Assembly (NCBI RefSeq): GCF_000331775.1
Contig: NZ_CAPJ01000527.1
Span: 1 to 23,944, forward strand
Source: Xanthomonas translucens pv. translucens DSM 18974
Lineage (GTDB): Bacteria; Pseudomonadota; Gammaproteobacteria; Xanthomonadales; Xanthomonadaceae
Direction: 5' to 3'
Length of the DNA stretch: 23,944 nucleotides
Shown here: positions 15,747-23,719 of the stretch, piece after piece
How the letters are laid out: each line of letters begins with the position of its first letter
Numbering within the stretch: the stretch's first letter is position 1
Program-made: the position numbers and the translations under genes
Notes under the pieces: model-generated
Seen by the model: only the letters and a program-made list of their open reading frames with translations
Database searches by the model: none
What the model was told of the DNA's origin: nothing

Positions 15747-18431
15747 TCAGAACTTGAAGTTGAGCTGCGCGGTGTAACCACGCCCGTTCTTGTAGAACGC
15801 GGTCGGGGTGTCCTTGCTGCCGCTGTACAAGCGATAGGTGGAATCCAGCAGGTTGGTGGCGCCGAAGGTGATGCCCATGTAGTCGGTGATCTGATACGAG
15901 GCGGTCAAGTCCAGCTGCTTGTAGCTGTCTGCGAAGTCTTCCGATCCCAGGCGGCCGATCTGGGTGAAGTACTTGGAGCGGTAGCTGTAGTTCACGCGCA
16001 CCGTCCAGTCGCCGTGTTCCCAATACGGAATCACGTTGTAGGTGTCGCGCGACAGGTAGGGCAGGTTCAGGCCGGAGCTCGCATCGGATTTGGCGAACGT
16101 GTAGTTCGCCTGCAATCCGAAGCCCAGGCCCAAGGTCTGCTGATAGTTGATCGATGCGCCCTTGACCTTGGCGTTGGAGGCGTTGGTCGGGGTGGTGACC
16201 TGATAATCGCCGGGAATGGCTGGTGGCTGGGGATTCAACCGCTGGGTGGTGGTCGTGCTGACGATGTAGGAGCTGATGTCACGGTAGAACACCTCGCCCG
16301 ACAGCATGCTGGACGGGGCGAAATACCACTCGGCCGCCAGGTCGTAGTTGGTGGACTCGTACGGCTTGAGGTCCGGGTTGCCGCCGCTGGCGGTCAGGTT
16401 GCCGTTGCCGCTGCTGACCGTGAACGAACCGGCCAGGTCGGCGTAGCGCGGGCGTGCCATGACCTTGGCGGCCGAGAAGCGCAGCACGGCGTCATCCGCC
16501 AGGTCGTAGGCCACGTTGAAGCTCGGCAGCGCCTTGCGGTACTCGTGGGTTTCGGCAACAGGCGAAAACGTGAGGTTGTTATCCTGGCTCTGCCAATATT
16601 CCGACTTGTCGGTGGTATCGAGCATGCGTACGCCGACATTGCCGCGCCATTTGCCCGACTCGAAGTTCAGCTGAGTGTAGGCGTTCTGGGTGATTTCCTT
16701 CACGTTGAACGAGGCGTCGTAAGCGGTGCTGTAGGGGCCCTGCGGCTGCGCCAGCAGATAGCGGCGGACGGCACTCAGGTCGGCGGTCGGCCAGGTGGTC
16801 AGATCGCCGCTGGCGCCCAGGCCGTCGTAAAGGCCGCTCTGCGTGGTGCCGGGATTGAACTGGGTCAGCGAGATCGGGTCGGTGGTGTTGATGCGGTTGC
16901 CGCGTGCATCCACGCCGTTGTTGTGGTTGATGTACTTGTAGCCGAACTGCAGTTTGGTGAACGGGCCCCATTGCAGGTCGCGCGCTGCATCCCACTGGAA
17001 GTATTTTTCTTCGTCCTTGCTCTTCTGGTAGTAGATGCCGCCCGCTTGCATCACGCCGTCCGCCGTCGATCCTGCCGGCAGTCCGGCAGCATTGCCCGGC
17101 AGCGTCCAGTTGGCGGCACCGCCGTTGTCATAGTTCACCGCGGTGTGCGAGCCGTCGAAGGCGTAGTTGTAGCCGCCGTCCTGCATCAGGTACTTCATCA
17201 GGTACTCGGGGCTCTTGCCGCCGGTCGCCTGGGTGTCGCCGACCTGGGTGGTGAACACCCACTTTTCGCCCGACCAGTCGTGGCGCAGGTTCAGGCTCTT
17301 GGTGGTGACGGTGCTTTCGCGGTAGTTGGTGTCCAGCTGTGCATACGGTTGGTCGTTGACACCGCCGCGGGTGTTGTCCGATACCGTGGCCGAGGTGACC
17401 ACGCCGTTTTCCACGTTGGCGCTGGTGACCTTCTGCAGGTCGTTATTGCAGGCCGGGCAGACGTAGCGCGCCTGGCTGTAGTTGTTGTACTTGCCCTTGA
17501 TGTAGATGCCGGTCAGGTTGACTTCGTTCTGCGCGTCCGGCTTCCACTGCAACGCAGCCTGCAGGCCGTTGCGCTCGCGGGTCTGCTGGAAGAACGCGCT
17601 GCTGATGCCGGCCGGCACGCGGGCGGTTGCGACATTGCTGCCGTCGCCGGTGATGGTGGCGGTGGCCGGAATGCCGCTGCCGGGGGTGTTACCGGCGCCG
17701 GTGGTGTAGCCGAAGTATTCGATGCCGGCGCGCGCGATGTCCTGCTTGTCGTGGGTGGCGGAGATCAACGCGCCGAAGGTCTCGTCGTCGTTCTTCCAGC
17801 TCCACAGCGCCGAGCCGCGCGGGTTGCCGTCCTTGGAACGGTCGTTGTAGTTGTAGCCGACCGAGCCGCGGATGGTGTTCTTCGGCAAGTCCAGCGGCTT
17901 GCGGGTGTTCACGATCACGGTGCCGCCGATCGAGCCTTCGTCGATGCGCGCTTCCGGGGTCTTGTAGACCTCCATCAGGCCGATGATTTCCGGCGACAGC
18001 AGGGTGTAGTTGAAGGTGCGGCCGCTGGTGTCGGATGGGTTGCCGCCCCAGTCGCCGGAGGCGATGGTCTGGCCGTTGAGCAGCACGCGGTTCAGCGCCG
18101 GGTCGGTGCCGTTGATGCTGACCTTCTCGCCTTCGCCGAACTGGCGGTCCACGCTGATGCCCGGCAGGTGCGCCAGCGACTCGGCGGCATTGGTGTCCGG
18201 GAACTTACCGATGTCCTCGGCGCTGATCGCATCGACGATGGAGTTGGCCGAGCGCTTGACCGACTGGCTCTTCTCCAGCGAGGCGCGGTAGCCGCTGACG
18301 GTGATCGTGTCCAGTTGCTGGACGTTCTTCGATTCCGCGCTGGAAGCGGGTGCTTCCTGCGCCATTGCATTACCGGACAGATACAGCGCGGCCATGATGC
18401 TGATGGCTAACGTGGTGGTGCGGCTATTCAT
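15747..18431 (-). CDS. TonB-dependent receptor (Xanthomonas/Caulobacter type), N-glycan locus
   Basis: This 894-residue outer-membrane receptor imports a ligand with energy from TonB-ExbBD. It has a signal peptide (residues 1-24, ending AMA), a TonB box near LDTITVSG (40-47), a plug domain (about 55-175, with IVDAISAEDIGKFPDTNAAE and VLLNGQ) and a 22-strand barrel ending in the aromatic LNFKF. An extracellular-side segment carries a close cysteine pair, YVCPACNND (C325, C328), rare for such receptors. The ATG at 18431 has AGAGG eight bases upstream. As first gene of the locus, just before fucosidase and other N-glycan enzymes, it probably imports glycan or glycopeptide fragments (inference). 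A LacI-type palindrome lies about 340 bases upstream, and an intrinsic terminator follows the gene. The substrate cannot be read from the sequence. Confidence 0.93.
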   Translation of the reverse strand: MNSRTTTLAISIMAALYLSGNAMAQEAPASSAESKNVQQLDTITVSGYRASLEKSQSVKRSANSIVDAISAEDIGKFPDTNAAESLAHLPGISVDRQFGEGEKVSINGTDPALNRVLLNGQTIASGDWGGNPSDTSGRTFNYTLLSPEIIGLMEVYKTPEARIDEGSIGGTVIVNTRKPLDLPKNTIRGSVGYNYNDRSKDGNPRGSALWSWKNDDETFGALISATHDKQDIARAGIEYFGYTTGAGNTPGSGIPATATITGDGSNVATARVPAGISSAFFQQTRERNGLQAALQWKPDAQNEVNLTGIYIKGKYNNYSQARYVCPACNNDLQKVTSANVENGVVTSATVSDNTRGGVNDQPYAQLDTNYRESTVTTKSLNLRHDWSGEKWVFTTQVGDTQATGGKSPEYLMKYLMQDGGYNYAFDGSHTAVNYDNGGAANWTLPGNAAGLPAGSTADGVMQAGGIYYQKSKDEEKYFQWDAARDLQWGPFTKLQFGYKYINHNNGVDARGNRINTTDPISLTQFNPGTTQSGLYDGLGASGDLTTWPTADLSAVRRYLLAQPQGPYSTAYDASFNVKEITQNAYTQLNFESGKWRGNVGVRMLDTTDKSEYWQSQDNNLTFSPVAETHEYRKALPSFNVAYDLADDAVLRFSAAKVMARPRYADLAGSFTVSSGNGNLTASGGNPDLKPYESTNYDLAAEWYFAPSSMLSGEVFYRDISSYIVSTTTTQRLNPQPPAIPGDYQVTTPTNASNAKVKGASINYQQTLGLGFGLQANYTFAKSDASSGLNLPYLSRDTYNVIPYWEHGDWTVRVNYSYRSKYFTQIGRLGSEDFADSYKQLDLTASYQITDYMGITFGATNLLDSTYRLYSGSKDTPTAFYKNGRGYTAQLNFKF

Positions 18432-18768
18432 TGGCTAAACCTCTGGGTTAGTACATGGGCATGAGGTGCCAACCGATGTTCCGGCGTGCTGGCCGCTGCC
18501 CGGCCTGTTGAGTGCGCGGCACCTTGCGGTGGCTGCGCGTATCGCGTTTCGGTGCGCGTCGTCCGGTCGTTGACGCGGAAGTGGCCGCCGGCGGCACCGA
18601 GGACGCCGGTCTTTCCTTTTTTCCTGATGGGGCAACCAACGTCCAACAAAGAGAGGCATGTTTCATGCCGGTGCGCGGGCGGGACTCCGTTTTCCGTGCA
18701 TGGCGTTAAACTGAATTGTGAGTGTCTTTAAGTTGTAAAACTGGCGATGGTTTGAGTCTGGAATAGCG

Positions 18769-18784
18769 TTGACAGCGTTGTCAA
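18769..18784. promoter_or_regulatory. NagR-like (LacI family) operator on the receptor side
   Basis: TTGACAGCGTTGTCAA is a 16-base palindrome with only one mismatched pair. It fits the NagR box described for Xanthomonas GlcNAc genes, as I recall it TGACARCGYTGTCA. Its outer TTGACA could also serve as a -35 hexamer on either strand, so a bound repressor would block polymerase. Confidence 0.75.
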
Positions 18785-19142
18785 TACTTGATTTACGATA
18801 TCTTGACAATTCTGGGCAAGGAGATCGCTAAGCGTTGTGAAGATCTATTGCAAAGGTCCTGAGTCGGATGTCTATATCGTTGTTATATAAGAAAATTTCA
18901 GCTGAAGCTGAGCCTGGTCTGCACCTTTGCGGCGACGCGGGCGGCGGGCCATCGCATGCTGCTGGGCGCAATCTGTGTCGATATTTTGTGCATTGCGGCG
19001 AATTTTTGCGGGCGTTCCGCCCCGCTTTTCTTGCGGTCTGTCGGCGGCGTCGGTGTCTTCATGTGACGGCGCCACCTATCGCTCCATCATGGCGTATGGG
19101 TGCAAGCGGTGGCGGTAGCGCGACATCCTGGTGAAATTCACC

Positions 19143-19158
19143 TTGACAACGTTGTCAT
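19143..19158. promoter_or_regulatory. NagR-like (LacI family) operator on the glucokinase side
   Basis: TTGACAACGTTGTCAT contains a perfect 14-base palindrome, TGACAACGTTGTCA (19144-19157). It ends 70 bases before the GTG start at 19229. It shares 14 of 16 positions with the site at 18769-18784, so the same regulator likely binds both. Confidence 0.8.
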
Positions 19159-19228
19159 AGTGGTCTGAAACTCGATCGATCAACAGGCCAATCGGCGTGC
19201 ACCCTTTGGGGCGCAACGGGAGAAGTAC

Positions 19229-20251
19229 GTGTCCGCAAGCATTACACCGGTTGTAGCGGCTGGGCCGCGCGCCGAGTCTTTCATCGCCGCCGATGTCGGC
19301 GGCACCCATGTCCGTATCGGCCTGGTCGCGCGCGGCGATGCCGGTAGCGACGTGCAGGCGGTCAAGTTGCTGGACTACCGCAAGTACCGCTGCGCCGACT
19401 ATCCGGGCCTGACCGAGATCATCGGCGAGTTCCTGTCCGGCCTGCCGGGCCCGATGCCGACCCGCGGCGTGATCGCCAGCGCCGGCTATGCGCTGGAAGA
19501 CGGCAGGGTGATCACCACCAATCTGCCATGGAGCCTGTCGCCGCCGGAAATCCGCGAGCGCCTGGGCATGCAGGCGCTTCACTTGGTCAACGATTTCGAG
19601 GCGGTGGCCTATGCGGCCTCGTCGATGGATGCCAGCGAAGTGCTGCACCTGACCGGCCCGCGCAAGGCGCAGCGCGGACCGGCGCTGGTGATCGGCCCCG
19701 GGACCGGACTCGGCGCGGCCGTGTGGATCCCGGCCAACGGCGGCGCGGTGGTGCTGGCCACCGAGGCCGGCCACGCGGCCCTGCCGGTCGGCAGCGAGCT
19801 GGAAATGGCAATCGCGCAGCGGCTGTTGCGCACGCGCAGCTACGTGCCGGTGGAGCACCTGCTGTCCGGTCCTGGCCTGCTCAACCTCTATAAGGTGTTG
19901 TGCGAGCTGCACGATGCCGCGCCGGCGCATGCCGCGCCCAGCGAGGTCACCGCGGCGGCGTTGGGCGGCAACGATCCACTGGCGCATGACGCGCTGTCGG
20001 CGTTCTGCGGCCTGCTCGGCAGCGTGGTCGGCGACATGGCGCTGCTGTATGGCATCCAGAGCGGCATCTACCTGGCCGGTGGCTTCCTGCCGCAGATCGG
20101 CGCGTTCCTGGCCGCCAGCAGCTTCGTCGAGCGCTACTTGAACAAGGGCGCGATGCGCCCGGCATTGGAGCAGATTCCGGTGAAGCTGGTCGAGCACGGC
20201 CAGCTTGGGGTGATCGGCGCAGCCAACTGGTTCCTGCAGCAGCCGCGCTAG
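19229..20251 (+). CDS. Glucokinase-family sugar kinase, candidate GlcNAc kinase
   Basis: The 340-residue cytoplasmic protein belongs to the Glk family, which phosphorylates glucose at C6 with ATP. Motifs: phosphate-1 loop ADVGGTHVRIGL (21-32), catalytic NDFEA (121-125, base D122), IGPGTGLGAA (155-164) and EAGHAALP (179-186). The start is GTG at 19229, with GGGAGAAG just upstream. Glk-type proteins called NagK-II act as GlcNAc kinases in comparative work on Shewanella and relatives, and GlcNAc-regulated Glk-like genes are described in Xanthomonas. The NagR-like operator 70 bases upstream and the divergent N-glycan locus suggest that released GlcNAc (or another hexose) is the substrate here (inference). 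A plain glucokinase is the alternative. It is transcribed alone and faces the second receptor gene. Confidence 0.88.
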   Translation: MSASITPVVAAGPRAESFIAADVGGTHVRIGLVARGDAGSDVQAVKLLDYRKYRCADYPGLTEIIGEFLSGLPGPMPTRGVIASAGYALEDGRVITTNLPWSLSPPEIRERLGMQALHLVNDFEAVAYAASSMDASEVLHLTGPRKAQRGPALVIGPGTGLGAAVWIPANGGAVVLATEAGHAALPVGSELEMAIAQRLLRTRSYVPVEHLLSGPGLLNLYKVLCELHDAAPAHAAPSEVTAAALGGNDPLAHDALSAFCGLLGSVVGDMALLYGIQSGIYLAGGFLPQIGAFLAASSFVERYLNKGAMRPALEQIPVKLVEHGQLGVIGAANWFLQQPR

Positions 20252-20623
20252 CGCTCGCGGCGCGCGGGCTGCGTTGGCGAGATGGGAACATGGCATCGCG
20301 GCGCGCGGCGCGCGGCGTGTCGGGGATCGTCCTCCGCCGCTGAAAGGACCCTGGAAAACCTCGCGTCCGGAATCGGTGCGATAGGGCATCATCGGCGTTG
20401 CCGTTCTCCTGTCGCGGCTGAAGCCGCTCCTACAGGAGCGAGCGGTGCGGCTTCTGTAGGAGCTGCTTTAGCCGCGACAGAAAGACGAAGCGGTCGCGAA
20501 GCCGCCGGTAGCGACCGCAAGCGCCGTCGCAGCGACGCTCGCTGGTGCCGCGATGACGAGCCCGCGGAGCGCCGATGACTGCGACAACAGCGGTGGCCCG
20601 TGCGGCCGCCGCCATCGCCGCGG
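20252..20623. other. Convergent intergenic region
   Basis: About 370 bases lie between the stops of the glucokinase-like gene and the second receptor. The only structure I can support is the palindromic repeat pair at 20411-20478. The repeated GCGCGCGGC motifs near 20310-20322 are GC runs without a T tract. I see no gene. Confidence 0.7.
20411..20478. repeat. REP-type inverted pair between convergent genes
   Basis: Two copies point away from the usual arrangement: GTCGCGGCTGAAGCCGCTCC-TACA at 20411-20434 and TGTAGGAGCTGCTTTAGCCG-CGAC at 20455-20478, the second with two changed bases. They can pair over 24 bases with a 20-base loop. Lying between two converging genes, they may act as a two-way transcription or mRNA-decay barrier (inference). 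Confidence 0.88.
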
Positions 20624-23230
20624 TTATAGCGTGAAGTGCACGCTGAGCATGTAGCCGCGCCCGTTCTTGTACAAATAATACGGCTGGCTCTCCTGGCCGA
20701 CGTAGCTGTAGTAGGTCTGGTCGAGCAGGTTGGTGCCTTCCAGCTGCAGCTTGACCTTGTCGGTGATGGCATAGGACACCGACGCATCGAGCTGGGTGAA
20801 GGCATCGGTCATCTGGTTGGCGCCCAGGCGCCCGATCTGGGTGAAGTAGGCCGAGCGCCAGCCCAGGGTCAGCCGCGCCTCCCATGGCCCTTTCTCGAAG
20901 TAGGGGCTGAGGTTGTAGCTGTTCTTGGAGTTGTAGGGCAGGTTGTAGTCGCCCTGGGTATCGGCCTTGGAGTAGGTGTAGTTCGCCGCCACGCCGAAGC
21001 CGCCGCCCAGTTCCTGCTGGTAGCTCAGCGACACGCCCTTGACCTTGGCCGCGCCGGAATTCTGCGGCAGCGTCACCTCGTAGATGTCTTCGCGGTTGTA
21101 GGTGTTGTTGTGCAGCGGTTGCTGCACCAGGGTCTGCAGGATGTAGTTGGAGATATCGCGGTAGAACAGCTCGCCGGAGAGCACGCTGTTGGGCGCGAAA
21201 TACCATTCCAGCGAGGCGCCGTAGTTGGTGGAGCGGTACGGGTCCAGCACCGGATTGCCGCTGCTGGCGGTGAGCTTGTTGTCGTCGGCGTTGACGTAGG
21301 GGGTGAGGTCGGCATAGCGCGGCCGCGCGATCACCTTGGCCGCGGCCACGCGCAGGATCAGCGCATCGGACAGGTCGTAGGCGACGTTCAGCGACGGCAG
21401 CCATTCGCCGTAAGACGTGTTGTAGCGTACCGGTGCATAGGCGCTGCCGTCGTACTGGTAGCCGCCGATCGCATCGCGGGTGTTGACGTAGCGCACGCCG
21501 ATGTTGCCGCGGTAGGTGTCGCCGGAAAAATCCGCCTGCAGGTAGGCGGCGCGGTTGCGCTCGACCACGTCGAAGCTGCTGCCGTAGCTGGGTGCGAGCG
21601 TGTCGCTGCCGGGCAGGCCGCCGACGTAGTCCACCAGCGCGCCGGGGCTTTGCCGCGGCCAGTGGCGCATGTCGTCGCTGACCGACAGGCCGTCCAGGTA
21701 GCCGCCGGGCGTGTTGCCGCCATAGACCGCGCCCAGCGTGGTGTTCGGATCGGCGGGGAAGCTGTCGTAGTACATGTCCTGCGCGGTGCTGTGGCGCGCG
21801 GCCTTGACCCCGGCGCGCAGCTTGGTGATCGGCCCCCAGTCCACGTCGTGGTCGAAGTCCAGTTGCGCGTAGCGCTCCTTGTCCAGGTTCGGATAGCGAT
21901 TCACGGTGGCGCCGAGCACCGACATCGTATCCAGCGTCGATGGCGGCACCGCGTAGTCCACGCCGACGTTGCGGTGGTCGATGGCGTAGTCGTAGCCGCC
22001 GTTGCCGCGGAAGGTGAGGCCGTAGATGCGATCGGCGCCGCCGGCCGAGCGGGTCGCGCCGACCTGGCCGGAAACGTTCCAGCCGTCGCCGTGCCAGTCG
22101 CCGCGCAAGGTGTTGCTGCTGGTCTTGACCGTGGTCTTGCGCACGTACGCGTCGAGGATGGTTTCGGCGTTGTCGCCATAGGCGCCGGAGGTGGCGACGC
22201 CATCGTTCACCTCCAGCGCGGTAGCGTTGGCCGGGATGAAGTTGGCGTAGCGGCTTTGGTTGATGTTGTCGAACGTCTCCTCCACATACAGGCCGGTGTA
22301 GGTCAGCTCGAAGGCGTCGTTCGGCTTCCACTGCAGCGCGCCGGTGACGCCGTCGCGCTTGCGGGTCTGGGTGAACAGCGCGCTGTTGATCGCGGTGGGG
22401 TAGACCCCTTGCTTGCCGGCAGCGACCGCGTCGGGGAAGCCGGCGCCCTGGATGTCGCTGTAGCCGAAGATCTCCACGCCGTCGCGGCGCAGCGCGCGCT
22501 CCGAGTGCATCACCGAGCCGAGCACGCCGAGCGTGCCGGCGTCGTTCTTCCAGTTGTACAGCAGCGCGGCATTGGGCTTGCCGTTTTCGGAACGGTCGTT
22601 GTACCCGTAGCTGACGCTGCCGGTCAGCAGGTTCTTGTCCAGTTCCAGCGGCTTGCGCGTGTGCAGGATCACGGTGCCGCCGAGACTGCCTTCGTCGATG
22701 TTGGCCTGCGGGCTCTTGTAGACCTCGGCCCTGCCGATCACCTCCGGCGCCAGCAGTGAATAGTTGAACGAGCGGCTGTCCGGATTGTTCGGATCGCCGC
22801 CCCAACTGGTGGAGGCGATGCTCTGGCCGTTGAGCAGCACCCGGTTCAGCGCCGGATCGGTACCCAGGATCGAGACCTTCTCGCCTTCGCCGAACTGGCG
22901 ATCGACGCTGACCCCGGGCAGGTGCGACAGCGATTCGGCCACGTTGGCCGCGGGAAACTTGCCGACGTCCTCGGCCGAGATCGCATCGACGATGGCATCG
23001 GCATTGCGCTTGATGTTGAGCGATTTCTGCAGGCTGGCGCGGTAGCCGGTGACCTTGACCGCATCCAGCTCCTGCACCGCAGACGAGGCCGGCGCGTTGG
23101 CGTCAGCGGCGGGCGGCGGGGGGGCGGCGTCGCCCTGTTGCACAGGGACTTGCTGGGCGAGGGCGCTGGCGGGTGCGGCCAGAATGCCGGCGATGGCGAA
23201 GGCCAGGGGAGCGAGGCGGATGCGGTTCAA
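20624..23230 (-). CDS. Second TonB-dependent receptor, TTG start
   Basis: From the TTG at 23230 the protein has 868 residues: a signal peptide (RIRLAPLAFAIAGILAAPAS then ALAQ, cleavage near residue 26), a proline/alanine-rich spacer (34-50), a TonB box near LDAVKVTG (55-62), a plug (about 65-185) and a barrel ending in LSVHFTL. It is of the same subfamily as the receptor at 15747-18431: the plug segments (IVDAISAEDVGKFPAANVAE, FGEGEKVSILGTDPALNRVL) match almost residue for residue, while surface loops differ and the CxxC pair is absent. So it likely binds a different, perhaps related, ligand (inference). No enzyme gene follows it; it converges on the kinase gene, so it has its own promoter to the right. 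In-frame ATGs exist only far upstream, in sequence that does not look like receptor, which is why TTG was chosen. Confidence 0.9.
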   Translation of the reverse strand: MNRIRLAPLAFAIAGILAAPASALAQQVPVQQGDAAPPPPAADANAPASSAVQELDAVKVTGYRASLQKSLNIKRNADAIVDAISAEDVGKFPAANVAESLSHLPGVSVDRQFGEGEKVSILGTDPALNRVLLNGQSIASTSWGGDPNNPDSRSFNYSLLAPEVIGRAEVYKSPQANIDEGSLGGTVILHTRKPLELDKNLLTGSVSYGYNDRSENGKPNAALLYNWKNDAGTLGVLGSVMHSERALRRDGVEIFGYSDIQGAGFPDAVAAGKQGVYPTAINSALFTQTRKRDGVTGALQWKPNDAFELTYTGLYVEETFDNINQSRYANFIPANATALEVNDGVATSGAYGDNAETILDAYVRKTTVKTSSNTLRGDWHGDGWNVSGQVGATRSAGGADRIYGLTFRGNGGYDYAIDHRNVGVDYAVPPSTLDTMSVLGATVNRYPNLDKERYAQLDFDHDVDWGPITKLRAGVKAARHSTAQDMYYDSFPADPNTTLGAVYGGNTPGGYLDGLSVSDDMRHWPRQSPGALVDYVGGLPGSDTLAPSYGSSFDVVERNRAAYLQADFSGDTYRGNIGVRYVNTRDAIGGYQYDGSAYAPVRYNTSYGEWLPSLNVAYDLSDALILRVAAAKVIARPRYADLTPYVNADDNKLTASSGNPVLDPYRSTNYGASLEWYFAPNSVLSGELFYRDISNYILQTLVQQPLHNNTYNREDIYEVTLPQNSGAAKVKGVSLSYQQELGGGFGVAANYTYSKADTQGDYNLPYNSKNSYNLSPYFEKGPWEARLTLGWRSAYFTQIGRLGANQMTDAFTQLDASVSYAITDKVKLQLEGTNLLDQTYYSYVGQESQPYYLYKNGRGYMLSVHFTL

Positions 23231-23719
23231 GCGGGCGGTCTCCGAAAGGTGCGCAGGACGCGCAAGGCCCACCGGCGTGGCGGCGGGCAAGTGACGCCAT
23301 CGGCCCGGATGCGGCGCGATGGACGAATCGAACACAGAAGCGGGGCGTGCATGCCCGCGAACGGCGCATGCGGCGTGTCGGCATCGCGGCCATGGCGTGC
23401 CGGCGTGCCGGCGCCGCACATGGGCGCGGCAGCGGCGGATGGCGCACGCGGCAGCGCGTGCGTGGCTTGTGCGGACAGGCGACCGTGCGGCGACGGGCCG
23501 TGTCGTTCGTTGCACCGGTTCAAACCGGAGGCACTCCGCGCGATGGCTCAGGAGCGCCGACTGTGTCGCGCCTGTCCTTCGTTGTCAACGCGCATCTCGG
23601 TTAAAGAAACGCTAAGAAAAGCGCTGTTTTACCGGGGAGATCGACGCTCCGCGCGGCGTCGGCGGTGCAGCCGTCGCGCGTCTGCGACTCTGGCTGTGCA
23701 CGCGATTGCGTGCGTCGGC
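23231..23719. promoter_or_regulatory. Leader and promoter region of the second receptor
   Basis: Nearly 490 bases without a supported gene, between the second receptor and rsmE. It contains a hairpin (CGCACGC and GCGTGCG around GGCAGC, 23443-23462), a short A/T-rich pocket near 23600-23632, and on the minus strand a single half of the LacI-type operator (GTTGACAACG, 23590-23581) without a good second half. No complete operator is seen. Confidence 0.6.
23239..23243 (-). promoter_or_regulatory. Ribosome binding site supporting the TTG start
   Basis: The minus strand reads GGAGA here, eight bases before TTG at 23230. With the signal peptide beginning at that codon, this decides the start of the second receptor. 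Confidence 0.65.

Larger units (their letters stand above)
18432..19228. promoter_or_regulatory. Divergent control region between receptor and glucokinase-like gene
   Basis: About 800 bases without a convincing gene. It holds two LacI-type palindromes (18769-18784, 19143-19158), whose centres lie about 374 bases apart. The part from about 18700 to 18910 is much richer in A and T than the rest of the window and includes TTATATAA and TTCAGCTGAA. Short frames in it show no recognisable protein. Start sites for both neighbours are expected here, but I cannot fix -10 elements with confidence. Confidence 0.7.

Noticed and set aside
15384..18410. Plus-strand open frame of 1008 codons opposite the receptor
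   Set aside because: A low-complexity mirror frame; the minus-strand receptor has clear signal peptide, plug and barrel end.
18803..18819. Possible third operator, TTGACAATTCTGGGCAA
   Set aside because: Only the outer bases are symmetric; the centre does not fit the other two sites. The left half alone is too short to claim.
18868..19134. Possible 88-residue plus-strand gene in the divergent region
   Set aside because: No ribosome site, no recognisable motif, and it runs across the A/T-rich control region and its GC-rich flank.
20430..22805. Minus-strand open frame of 791 codons overlapping the second receptor
   Set aside because: It is another frame of the receptor gene with Arg/Gln-rich composition and passes through the intergenic repeats.
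23581..23590. Operator upstream of the second receptor (minus strand GTTGACAACG)
   Set aside because: Only one half site is present; the other side reads AAGGACA and does not form the palindrome.
23600..23635. Intrinsic terminator for rsmE
   Set aside because: A four-base CGCT/AGCG stem before TTTCTTT on the minus strand is too short to be convincing.
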